Below, in pieces: positions 54,448 through 64,000 of a stretch of DNA of 64,000 bases. The notes below the pieces were generated by a model. The model saw nothing but the letters and a program-made list of their open reading frames with translations, did no database searches and was not told the origin of the DNA. Location: NCBI RefSeq assembly GCF_028583425.1, contig NC_072793.1, positions 96,085,689 through 96,149,688 of the forward strand, given 5' to 3'. Each line of letters starts with the position of its first letter. Position 1 is the first letter of the stretch. The translations under genes were made by a program, and so were the position numbers. Source of the DNA: Eublepharis macularius. Its lineage: Eukaryota > Chordata > Lepidosauria > Squamata > Eublepharidae.

Positions 54448-57400
54448 GTAAGTCCACCCCCCGCCCCTCAGCATCAAACTCAGGCTGTCACTGTGCTTCC
54501 ATTACTTATCTGCACCCCATGCCCCCCACAGCACACCCTTCTTAGCTCAATGCTGTGAATGTGGAAAGAGTGGCTAAAGGTGAGGATGTTAAATCATTGT
54601 TGAAAAAGAGCATGTCCTCTGTATAAGAGGGACCAAGAAAGACCAAGTGGAACCTGGCAGTACTATTGTCCAGTTTCGTAGCTGTTGTTGTTGGATTGGC
54701 TTGTTGGAAAGCAACTTCTGCTCTAGAAATTTGAGGAAGATAGAGGGATAGGGAAGAAATACTTGCACATATTAGAGGCAATAAAAGTGACAGTCTGGCT
54801 GCTTTAGGGAAGATATTGATGTCTCAGGGACTAGAGCTCAAGGCATCTCATATCCAGTATTGCTATTTGGGTTCTTACATGGCTTTTCTCAAACAGAAGA
54901 TCTGCTGCTGGGGTCATTGCCTCTTTCTCCCTTCACTAGTTTAAGCGGATCTGTTTTTGCTGCAAACTCTGAGTCATATTTCCAGCTGTTCTAACTGTAG
55001 ATTACTTATTCTGCTACCTCTTATAATTAGATTTAGGGAGCTGAGGGGAGCATGGCCTACCTGATGTGAATTCAATATGAGTTATATAACCACCTTGCAG
55101 TAAGCGTGCCTCCTTTCTTTAGTGCTTAGCTAGGCTCTAAACTCAGGGTCTCTTGCCTCCTTAGTACGGTTCAGCTATGACAATTAACTAAGGCTAGGGG
55201 TTGTATCTGCTAAGGAGCTGCCTGCTTAGGGTTACAATTGAGCTGCTGTGTTGAACCCAATTTCTGAAAGATCCTTACAATGCCTTCTACTGTATGCAAG
55301 AGAGATGTAAAAATAGGGGAGTGGCAAGTTCATTGAAATAAATAATAATAATAACATTCGATTTATATACTGCCCTTCAGGACAATTTAATGCTCACTCA
55401 GAGCGGTTTACAAAGTGTTATTATTACCCCACAACAATCACCCTGTGAGGTGGGTGGGGCTGAGAGAGCTCTAGAGAACTGTGACTCGCCCAAGGTCACC
55501 CAGCTGGCTTCGTAGAGGAGTGGGGAATCAAACCCGGCTCTCCAGATTAGAGTCCCGTGCTCTTAACCACTACACCAAACAAGATGCTTAGAAGGGTAGA
55601 CTATGGCACCATTGGTCTTGCAAGTGTATAACCATTGGCTAACAGCTTCAGGAACACAGGAGCAGTGAACATCTGGGCAATAGCTGAAAATGACATTGTG
55701 AGAATAAGATGTTGCCAGTCCAATCATCCATACCTTTTCTATAACCACTAGTGTTGTCACTCCACCTCCCTGCACCGGACTGAACATGATGTAGTGGTTA
55801 GAGTGTTGGACAAGGAGTCTAGGACCTGGGAGACCCAGGTTCAACCCTCCACTCTGCCATGGAAGCTTGCTAGGTGACCTTGGGCCTGTCACATATTCCC
55901 AGCCAAAGCCACCTCATAGCTTGTGAGGTTAAAATGGAGGAGAGGAGAATGATGTCAGCAGATTTGGGTCCCTGCTGGAGAGAAAGGCAGGGTATAAAGA
56001 ATGAAATAAGCAAACAAACAAGAACTTTCTCGCTAGCAGCACCATGAAGCCCACAAGGGCATTACTGCAGTAGCTCTAGCTGCCTCATTCCAGAGATTGG
56101 TTCAATAATTCAGTGCCTCTTCTTATAAAGCTAGGCATAACAAGCCAAAACCTCAGGGTGCCCCTGCACAACAGAGGAAAGTCTTCAGTCTCTCATCCTC
56201 ACCTGTGATGTTTTCATAACTACATATGTCTATATTGTGCCTTCTCTGTGAAGTATGCCTTTAAACTATGTATGATCCAAATCTCAGCCACAGAACTGAG
56301 TAATCTTAATCCATTTTAGACCAAAGCCTTTGGATCTGGGTAATCTTCCACAACTCACTTGCTGCAACACCAGCCAGAACCAGTCTACAATTGAAATGGG
56401 CTTCTGGACACATGAAAATGGATGGAAACCAAAACCCTTTATTCTTTAATATAGCTGTTATAGGTAATCTGAAATGGGAAATTATCATCAGGTTATAGTT
56501 TAATAGCAGCTGGTAGGAGGCAAGCTTACCCCTTTCCCACCCATGTTATTTTCCTGATAAAAATTGTTCTTCCTAGTTTCTCATTAGGGATTACATACAG
56601 GCAACTTTTTAAAAGTTAATTAAACTAAGGATCAAACTAAACGTGATGGAAGGGTGTTTATATGCAACCACCTGTCGGTATGTTAAGAAAGTGGCACATC
56701 TATGAAGGGGATCTAATTCTGCTCCTTTGTGGGCCTCCTTACACTATGATCCATTGCTTTCAGCTTTTTTGTCCTTGCCAGACTCACTTCCAATACTGGA
56801 GCCAGGCTGGAAGAAAACAAGGACTTGAAATGCTATCAGTAATACATGAATGATGGAGTTTGGTGTTTTAATGTTTTCAGTGTGGACTAATTTATACTGT
56901 ATAGTTTTGATATGATTTAAAATGTTTTGTCATCTGTTTTGAGTCCTGATTTAGAGAAAAAGGAATATAAACACTAAATAAAAGCTTCAAACACTGGATC
57001 AAAATAACTTAAGGTGCTGAGTGGGAGGGTTTAGCTCTTAAATTAAACATAAGCTTTGCCTTCTTTGTTTACACATAATCAGGTGGACTTAAAAAAATAG
57101 ATTTCCCTTATTTATTGTTATATATGTAAGCCTTTAAGAAGTACCAGGTTTAGGAATACTGCCATCTAGGTGGGAGGATAAAGAGAGATTTCAACAGAAT
57201 TTTGTTGAGGTGTTGCTTAGCAACAGCAGAGTAAGCAGCTTGACTGGTTTCCCTTGAGAGAGGATAGAGGAGGAGGACCGGAAGGGAGACTGCAAGGAAC
57301 ATCTGTTGAGAAGACAGCTGCGGGGACATATGAGGAGATACTGCATTTCAATTAGAACAGAAGTGTGGTTTTCTTGAAGGCGAGGAAACTTATATCAATG

Positions 57401-60400
57401 TCACTGGTATTCTGGTGTGAGCCCTTCCCTGACCCAGCCCATACCTTTGCTAGGAGGAAAGGCTGGGTTCCAGAATTCCTAAAGAATAGAGACCCATATG
57501 TGTATCCCACATCAACAGTGACTGCTGACACGCATCTGGACTCTTTTTGGAATTGTAAGTAAGGCCCTGAAGACTGAAGAGAACTACTTCTCATTCACAA
57601 CTATATTTTGGGTCTATTAGGTTGAACCTTGCTTCTGTGTATCACTTTTATTTTTAGCAACATAGCTCACTTAAAGCTCCCTATTATTATATCATTTCCT
57701 GTCTTTAAATAAATAGTAAAATTAGAGGTATTTTTTAGAAAATCATTTCTGATTTGAATGAGAGACAACTCTTTTGTGACCACCACTAGTGAGGCCCTTG
57801 CTGCTGAGCTGACAGAGTTTGTTATTATTTGCCCCACACACGCACCCACCTGCTTTCTTGGGTTGCCAATGGCCTCCCTGTGTCCATTATGCAAGCAAGA
57901 ATTTTAACAGCATATAAAACAGAGGTGCTGTATCTTCTTTGTGGCTTAAGAGGATTCTTTTGGTAAGCAGTGCAGTGGCTGAGAATTTCATCCCAACTGA
58001 ACAGACAGAAAAATTAGAAGCAGCAAAGATGTTTTCCAATGAAACAAAATCAAACTGAGTAATTTTAAAAAGTAGTTGTAAAAACATAACAGCAATTGTG
58101 CTGGGTCAGACAAATGGCCACTCTAGCCCAGCATCCCGTTTCCCATAGTAACCCACCAAATGACCCAGGGAAGCCTACAAGAAGGGCTTGAAAGTTGAAG
58201 CCTCTCTGTGTTGCTTGCCCTGGGAAAGGATATTTTGAAATGCTCTGCCTCGAACTTGGAAGCTGCAATAAAAAATGTAGTGCAACTGATTCAAAATTTT
58301 AAATAGAAAATGAGCTAAAACCATGAAGAAAGTGTGTATATCTCTAATCTAGATGGAAGTTCGCAATTTCCTACAATAAGTACCATGGATAGGAGAGGAA
58401 ACCCAGTTCTTGGTGTGTTTTAAACAAAAACAGTTAAAGGAAGAACATGAAGGGATTTGGGACATGTTTTTAATGTTTAGATTACAATAAATTTAAAAAG
58501 TTTATTTTCCTTGTGTTTCTTTATATCAAATTATGTAACCTGAAAAAAGTTTGAGCTCAAAGAACATCTTCCTTATCAAGACAATTTTCAAATGCTCAGT
58601 GAAGCAGTAAACATTTCATAACAATTCATTACAAGATCTAAAGCTTAGACGAGGCTGATCAATGCAGAAAAGGTACAATTTCATACATAAGATCTAAATG
58701 TTATAATGAAGTAGATAAGATCTAAATGTTATAATGAAGTAGATCTAGATAGTGATTGTCCGCAAAATACTAATGGGAGTAGTATTACACTGTTAGCTCA
58801 TGAATAAATACTAATATGGCACTCAAAAGACTAACAAAAATTATTCCTTGTAAGCTTTTGCAATCTAGAAGCCAGTTCATCAGAAATCTTGAGAAATGCT
58901 TAGAAGCAGTCATTTTAGGTTAGAGGATGAGGGGAAAATAGTAGAGTCAAGAGGCCATAAAATGCAAGATATGGGATAAATATGAGCAAAGGCTATATAA
59001 TTCAGATCTAATCAAGTAAAAAACCAGATCATTCACTAATTATGCTCTTAGCAAGACATTGGATCATATAAGCTGCTATTGGGCCTCAGACTTTTTCCAA
59101 ACTGATCTCTTTAACAGGAAATGCTTGTGACTGAAGCTGGAACCTTCAACGTGCAGTACATGAGCCCTTCTGACAGTAGCACAAACTTCTAGAATGACTG
59201 CATCTCTTTTGGAGGCAAAGGGAAGGAAATTAGAAGAGTCAGGCATTATTAGGGCCTCATATGTTTATAAGGTTTAATGTAGATTTGATAAATTACTAAA
59301 TAGTTGGTTTCCAAATGTGTGGGATTGTGTCATTGATAGATTTAGCTTTCTGGGACAGATACAGAATCATCTATTTCCTTTTCTTTTTTTTCTACCAGGG
59401 GCTGGAGAATCGGGCAAAAGCACCATTGTCAAGCAAATGAAGTAAGTTTTTGCACAGACAACAATTCCTAGGCATTCTCTACAGTAGCTTTTAAACTGTG
59501 ACAATGCCAGTTGGAGTTTCTTCACAGAGCAAGCGTACCTGAAGCATTTTAAGTATGCACTTAAAAACCTGCCAAGCAAAATCGGAAAACAAAACATATG
59601 ACTGCCTGGCTCCCCCCACTCCCAATTATATTTCCTTTTGTCATTCTCTTTTGGTGGCCCTGAGTCCTAACAGCATTCATATGCAGATGCAGCCCTCTGG
59701 AAAGCTTCCTGGAATTCTGGATTCATTTCGTCCTCTTAACTTCCACAGAATTATCCATCAGGATGGCTACTCCATAGAGGAGTGTTTGGAGTTCATCTCC
59801 ATCATCTACAGCAATACTTTGCAGTCCATACTGACCATTGTGAGGGCCATGGACACACTCCATATTCAGTATGGAGACCCGGCTAGAAAGGTAAGTAAAA
59901 AAGGAGGAGATACTGCAATTATTACTTTAGCACTTTAAACAGGTGCTAAACAGCTGTGCAATATAAAAAACATAGAATTAAAGAACTAAAATAAAAACAA
60001 CACTATCCTGCCCTTATGGTTATATTCAAAATAAATAGAAACCTAGAAATATATAATATAAATAGAAGGCAGAACTAGATTGTACAAATAGTCACAAATA
60101 TCTATAGGTAAGAATTCCAAATGTAATCTTTAGTTTAAGAATAATAGCGGAAGCAGAAAAACACAGGACTCTAGGAGTATGAAGAGAAATCTTTCCTCAT
60201 ACAACTCAACTCCTGTTTCAATTGTAGGATGATTCCCGCAAACTGCTGCACTTAGCAGACACCAGTGAAGAGGACACCATGTCTACGGAGATGTCTGACA
60301 TCATCTGCCGCCTCTGGAAGGACACAGGCATCCAGGCCTGTTTTGACAGAGCCTCAGAATACCAGCTGAATGACTCAGCTAGCTAGTAGGAACCTTTTGC

Positions 60401-61067
60401 TTGTACCCCTTGAGAGACTCCAGAGAATTTCAGGGTGTGCAACATGAACCCTAGGGTTGTGTACATATTGGAGAAGCTGTTGGTGCATAATGTCTTAGAA
60501 ATTTGTATCCCTCTACCTGTGGTTTTGCTAGACAGGGAACATCTCTATCCTACAAGCAGATACAGCAGTGTATGAAGTCAATGGAGACTGGCCTTGAATA
60601 TTGTTTTGAAGATTGTACCCAGTGTGGTTGTAAGGTAATGGGTGATTCTAGGAAGGACTGGACTGACATCAGGTACCTACAACTGAATTGGATCTTTGAC
60701 CACAGTTGCATAGGAGGGCTTACTGTAATTCTCTGGCCTAATTTCTGAGAGTGTTGTTGTCTGGGCATGTGTAGCATTTCTCTCCCTCTGTTCTTGAAAA
60801 GCATCAGACATACACTATTCTTGCTCATACAGTCTGCCACATACCTTATCCAGCTCACTGGGGAACCGGACATTTGACTGCCCTCTCTGAAGGCTAGAAG
60901 TAGCTCCCATTGTAGACTTTCCATCTTTCTATCTTCAGTTACCTGAACGATCTGCCACGGTTGGTGACACCAGGATACATCCCTACAGAGCAGGATGTTC
61001 TGCGCTCCAGGATGAAGACTACGAGCATCATTGAAACTCAGTTTTCCTTCAAGGATCTTAATTTCAG
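54342..61067 (+). CDS. GNAT1: Rod transducin alpha subunit (exons 1-5; exons 6-8 outside window)
   Basis: GNAT1 is the alpha subunit of the heterotrimeric G protein that links rhodopsin to cGMP phosphodiesterase in rod outer segments. Exons are 54342-54447, 59399-59441, 59749-59890, 60228-60385 and 60939-61067 (106, 43, 142, 158, 129 nt), exactly the classic Galpha-i/t exon lengths. They encode residues 1-193. Visible are the N-myristoylation signal MGTGAS, the P-loop GAGESGKST, the helical domain and switch I with the catalytic Arg174 and Mg-binding Thr177. The short N-terminus (no ELAKRS-type insert) favours GNAT1 over cone GNAT2. Residue 179 is Ser instead of the near-invariant Gly. No stop or frameshift is present. 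The exon with the DVGGQ switch II was not found before 64000. Confidence 0.95.
55337..55580 (-). mobile_element. tRNA-derived SINE, family S1, copy 2
   Basis: On the minus strand, gtttggtgtagtggttaaga (A box), ggtttgattcc (B box) and an (ATT)n tail. It closely resembles 19586-19838. Confidence 0.9.
55788..56020 (+). mobile_element. tRNA-derived SINE, family S3
   Basis: gatgtagtggttagagtgtt (A box), ggttcaaccc (B box), a ggtgaccttgggcctgtcac block, and a tail of gcagggtataaagaatgaaa. It is distinct from S1 but shares the tRNA-derived head. Confidence 0.88.
56920..56996 (+). mobile_element. LINE 3' tail (L2-like)
   Basis: aatgttttgtcatctgtttt, a degenerate gagtcctgattt block, then aaaggaatataaacactaaa. 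Weak similarity to the tails at 14048 and 33925. Confidence 0.4.
58080..58265. mobile_element. Common reptilian dispersed repeat (family R1)
   Basis: It starts aaaaacataacagcaattgt, then gctgggtcagacaaatggcc and ctagcccagcatcccgtttc. The layout is a frequent amniote LINE-derived repeat. Related to 29364-29507. Confidence 0.55.
58687..58742. repeat. 28-bp tandem duplication
   Basis: A 28-bp unit beginning ataagatctaaatgttataa is repeated twice without mismatch. Confidence 0.9.
59399..59441 (+). CDS. GNAT1: GNAT1 exon 2, P-loop
   Basis: 43 nt, acceptor tctaccag, donor aa/gtaagt. It encodes [15 protein letters not shown] across its junctions. The Walker A/P-loop that binds GTP phosphates is intact. 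The exon length is the family standard. Confidence 0.97.
59749..59890 (+). CDS. GNAT1: GNAT1 exon 3, helical domain
   Basis: 142 nt, acceptor ttccacag, donor aag/gtaagt. It encodes [40 protein letters not shown] and YGDPARK. Phase 0 out. Confidence 0.97.
60228..60385 (+). CDS. GNAT1: GNAT1 exon 4, helical domain
   Basis: 158 nt, acceptor attgtag, donor ta/gtagga. It encodes [39 protein letters not shown] and [13 protein letters not shown]. Without splicing the frame stops at once (tag tag), so the boundary rests on the family length and on exact joining to Tyr150. The donor is weak, with A at -1. Confidence 0.93.
60939..61067 (+). CDS. GNAT1: GNAT1 exon 5, switch I with Gly179 to Ser
   Basis: 129 nt, acceptor atcttcag, donor ag/gtatca. 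It encodes [20 protein letters not shown], then [17 protein letters not shown] and KDLNFR. Arg174 and Thr177 are kept. Codon 179 (61024-61026) is AGC, Ser, where almost all Galpha proteins have Gly. Confidence 0.96.
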
Positions 61068-62618
61068 GTATCACAGAGTTGCAGTAGCTGGACCATCTGC
61101 CACAACTTGTGAAGAGGGAGGATTACACACACCATTCCAAGAAGCAAAAAGATGGGTGGGTTGTGAGGGGGTCATCCAAATATATTCACTATAACAATCT
61201 AAGGTAAAATTGATAGTGACCAGATCAAAAAATGCTTCCTGGCCATTTTCTTTTAAAAAATCAATTTAGCTTTAATAGTAAGCCATTGGAAACTTCAAAC
61301 TGGCAAAGAATTATTCATTTGTCTACCATAGACATTTCCTGTGGAAAGATGTTGCCGTGGAGGAAAGTGAGGCTCAGGAAATTGGAAGAAGGCTGAATGG
61401 GGGGAAGGAGGCAATTGTGGAGGACAATGGAGCTGGCTGCAATGTAGCAGGGCAGGGCAGGAGGATGACAACACTGGAATAAAGAGGAATAGGGACGCCG
61501 GCAAAATCTGCTTGAATTAGAAGGAAGGCATTGTGGCCCAGACACAAAAAGGAGGAAATTAAACTTAATAGCTCCTGATTTTAGAATTGGGACAGGCATT
61601 GTTTCCATGGTTCTGCTGCTTTGTGATGAGAGAAATTTTTAACCTGCTCTGCTGATGTTACAAAAGACACAGAAGTCCCTTTCAGGGTTAGGAACTGGCA
61701 ACCTAATCCTGTTTAGGAAACAGACTGATTTTGTAGATCAGATGCTTGCTTTGCAAGATGCAGCTTGACAGTAACTAAGGAGCAAACAAGAATCGGATGT
61801 AACACTAAAAGTACCAACATGGCAACTGCATGTCTAGGTTTCCCCTCCAATACATTTAGTACACCTTGTGTTGGGATGTCATGGTATCCTTGTTTCACCC
61901 ATCACTGCCTGCCAGTGATGTACAGCAGGGACAGAATAATGTGGTGCGTTGTTTTGTTGTTGACACTACAAAGTATGTTGTTGTTGACACTACAGAGGGG
62001 AACACATGAAGTAGGTGTAGTTTGCCCTGGGAGCCTCTGTGAGGCATCCCATTGTGTCTCATCTATGGTTTATTTAATTCCCGCCCCCCTTATCCTGATC
62101 TGTATTCCACACGCTGTTTCCTGCTGCTTCCATGCACATGCTATCCTTCAGTCCACAATACACGATTAAAAATGGGAAACCAGGCAGAGACCCTGAGGAA
62201 GCGTGACTAATGGACTTGACAGAGAACTATTGACATTGCTTGCCACAGAACTATTGGGCTAGTATAGGATAGAAGGCAAGGGAAGATGGAATGTCAGGCC
62301 ACCCCTGCCTGACATTTCATATATGCATCTATCAGGCACCTCATTTACTTGCTACTGAATTAGCAGTTTGGTAAAATCTACTTGTGAGGATTTAGCACCC
62401 TCTAAGGATACACAGTAAAAATGTAAGAACTCCAATCTGTGAGGGAGGCTTTAATCTGCTTTTACTTAAAAAAAAATGTCATTGTTCTCTTCATCCCAAA
62501 ACAGCGAACAACTCATTAAACATACTCTTCTTGCAAGTACATCTTTCTTCTTTCTGTGACTTTTAGTCTTAGGACAAGTGTCACACAAACATTTCTCATA
62601 CATAGTTTCAGGCAGGTA

Positions 62619-62760
62619 GCCATATTGGTCTGTAGTAGAAGAGCAAGATTCAGGTCCAGTAGCACCTCAGAGACCAACTAGATTTCCAAGGTATGAGCTT
62701 TCAAGAGTCAAAGCTCTCTTTGTCTCACACCCTGGAAATTTAGTTGATCTTTCATACAAT
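62619..62760. repeat. Dispersed reptilian repeat (family R2)
   Basis: tagccatattggtctgtagt, aggtccagtagcacctcaga and gtcaaagctctctttgtctc. The same layout as 47689-47815. Confidence 0.6.
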
Positions 62761-62789
62761 ACAGCTAGGTTGAGTCTTAATATTAATAT

Positions 62790-63030
62790 TTATAACAACA
62801 ACATTCAATTTATATACCGCCCATCAGGACAACTTAATGCCATATTCACAGCAGCTTACTAAGTGTGTTGTTATCCTCATAACAGTCGCCCTGTGAGGTG
62901 GATGGGGCTGAGAGAGCTCTGAGAAAGCTGTGACTGACCCAAGGTCACCCAGCTGGCTTCAAGTGGAAGAGTGGGGAATCAAACCCGGCTCTCCAGATCA
63001 GAGTCCTGCTGCTTTTAACCACTACACCAA
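62790..63030 (-). mobile_element. tRNA-derived SINE, family S1, copy 3
   Basis: On the minus strand, tggtgtagtggttaaaagca (A box), ggtttgattcc (B box), and an A/T-rich tail. Third copy of S1. Confidence 0.88.
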
Positions 63031-63471
63031 AGTGGCTATTATTTTCCCTCATCTCCATTCAGGGCATCGATTATAAATCTTGTTAGAGGTTTCATTGTGG
63101 GGGAAATACTTTACATTAATCCCTTACAAGCTTTATATTGCAAAGTGACACCCAGAGCAACAATTCTGTACATCTAGAGGCTTGCAGATAAATAAATCAC
63201 TCGTTCAAACAGAGTGTGGAATTCCAATAATACACTCACCCTCCTGTCTTACTGAGGCATTGTCCCAATCCTTTGTTTACCTCTGTTACCAGCACTTGTA
63301 TTTGTGTTACACTTGCTTTTCCACTCAATGTGTTCTTTACCTGACTTCCTTTAATAACTTGGTCATACAATCAAGAGCTTCAGTTGCCTCAGTTCTCCGC
63401 AGTATGCAGCCTTAAGTACTAAGGTTTTTTTCAGATCCCCTTCCTCATCAGCCCATCTTGTCTCAGTTCCA

Positions 63472-64000
63472 TTTCATAGAATCATAGAATCTCAGAGTTG
63501 GAAGGGTCCATACAGACCATCTAGTCCAACCCCCTGCCCAGTGCAGGATCAGCCTAAAGCATCTCTGACAAGTATTCATCCAGCCTCTTCTTGAAAACTG
63601 CCAGTGAAGGGGAGCTCACCACCTCCCTAGGCAGCTGATTCCACTTTTGAACTACTCTGTGAAAAAGTTTTTCCTAATATCCAGCCAGTACCTTTGTGCA
63701 TGTAATTTAAGCCCATTGCTTCATGTCCTACCCTCTGCTGCCAACTGGAACAGCTCCTTGCCCTCCTCCAAATGACAGCCTTTCAAATATTTAGAGAGAG
63801 CAATCATGTTCCCCCTCAACCTCCTCTTCTCCAAACTAAACATTCCCAAGGCCCTCAGCCGTTCCTCGTAGGGCTCAGTCTCCAGACCCCTGATCATCCT
63901 CGTCGCTCTCCTCTGCACCCTCTTGATTTTGTCCACATCCTTTTTGAAGTGAGGCCTCCAGAACTGCACACAATGCTCCAGGTGAGACCAAGGCAGTATA
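63472..64000 (-). mobile_element. CR1 LINE 3' end, continues past the window
   Basis: It begins on the + strand with the inverted CR1 3' end (atagaatcatagaatctcag, agttggaaggg). The minus-strand frame at 63721-63969 reads MQFWRPHFKKDVDKIKRVQR, RATRMIRGLETEPYEERLRA and LGMFSLEKRRLRGNMIALSK. This is the CR1 reverse transcriptase C-terminus. It is better preserved than the copy at 8630-9350. Confidence 0.92.

Larger units (their letters stand above)
54448..59398 (+). other. GNAT1 intron 1 (about 5 kb)
   Basis: It contains two kinds of tRNA-derived SINE (55337-55580 and 55788-56020), an L2-like tail (about 56920-56995), repeat R1 (58080-58265) and a perfect 28-bp tandem duplication near 58687-58742. 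It is much longer than the compact human intron, as far as I recall. No exon was seen inside. Confidence 0.75.
61068..64000. other. GNAT1 intron 5 (incomplete) with repeats
   Basis: I looked for exon 6 (DVGGQRSERKKW motif) and did not see it. The region holds repeat R2 (62619-62760), an S1 SINE (62790-63030) and a minus-strand CR1 LINE to the window edge. A C/T-rich strand segment at 61320-61500 shares a gctacattgcagcca word with about 26088, hinting at another dispersed repeat. Confidence 0.6.

Noticed and set aside
61068..64000. GNAT1 exon 6
   Set aside because: No DVGGQ/SERKKW-like coding found before the window end; only repeats were seen.

Overview
This is a window of vertebrate nuclear DNA, most probably from a squamate reptile (lizard or gecko; the species cannot be fixed by eye). 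The evidence is a dense mix of CR1 and L2-type LINEs, a Bov-B LINE, tRNA-derived and 5S-rRNA-derived SINEs, and many short TIR elements with 8-bp target duplications. Two protein-coding genes lie in the same direction on the + strand. Their order, SEMA3F then GNAT1, is the order found on human 3p21.31.

Layout. 1-9494: repeat-rich DNA with no recognised exon, interpreted as SEMA3F intron. 9495-41631: the last 13 coding exons of SEMA3F, covering most of the sema domain, the PSI domain, a furin site, the Ig domain and the basic tail. Their lengths sum to 1833 nt (610 codons plus stop) with every junction in phase; the 5' exons lie left of the window. 41632 to about 44450: 3' UTR with candidate poly(A) signals. 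About 44450-54000: a transposon-filled intergenic spacer. About 54060-54341: candidate GNAT1 promoter. 54342-61067: GNAT1 coding exons 1-5 (106, 43, 142, 158, 129 nt), encoding residues 1-193 of rod transducin alpha. Exons 6-8 were not found before the window ends at 64000 and should lie to the right.

Function. SEMA3F is a secreted axon-guidance ligand acting through neuropilin-2 and plexin-A. GNAT1 couples rhodopsin to phosphodiesterase 6 in rods. They are neighbours by synteny, not by shared pathway.

Most interesting observations. (1) GNAT1 codon 179, a near-invariant switch I glycine, reads serine. The same change in Galpha-i1 (G183S), Galpha-o and Galpha-i2 (G184S) and yeast Gpa1 (G302S) makes the protein resistant to RGS proteins, so this rod transducin may be insensitive to RGS9. 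(2) A 2.2-kb hAT-like element (47977-50170) has a perfect 8-bp target duplication and holds a promoter-like module, a 314-bp tandem duplication and nested insertions. (3) There is a nearly perfect palindromic retroposon with a 14-bp target duplication, a 31-bp-stem hairpin that resembles a pre-miRNA, and several large inverted repeats.
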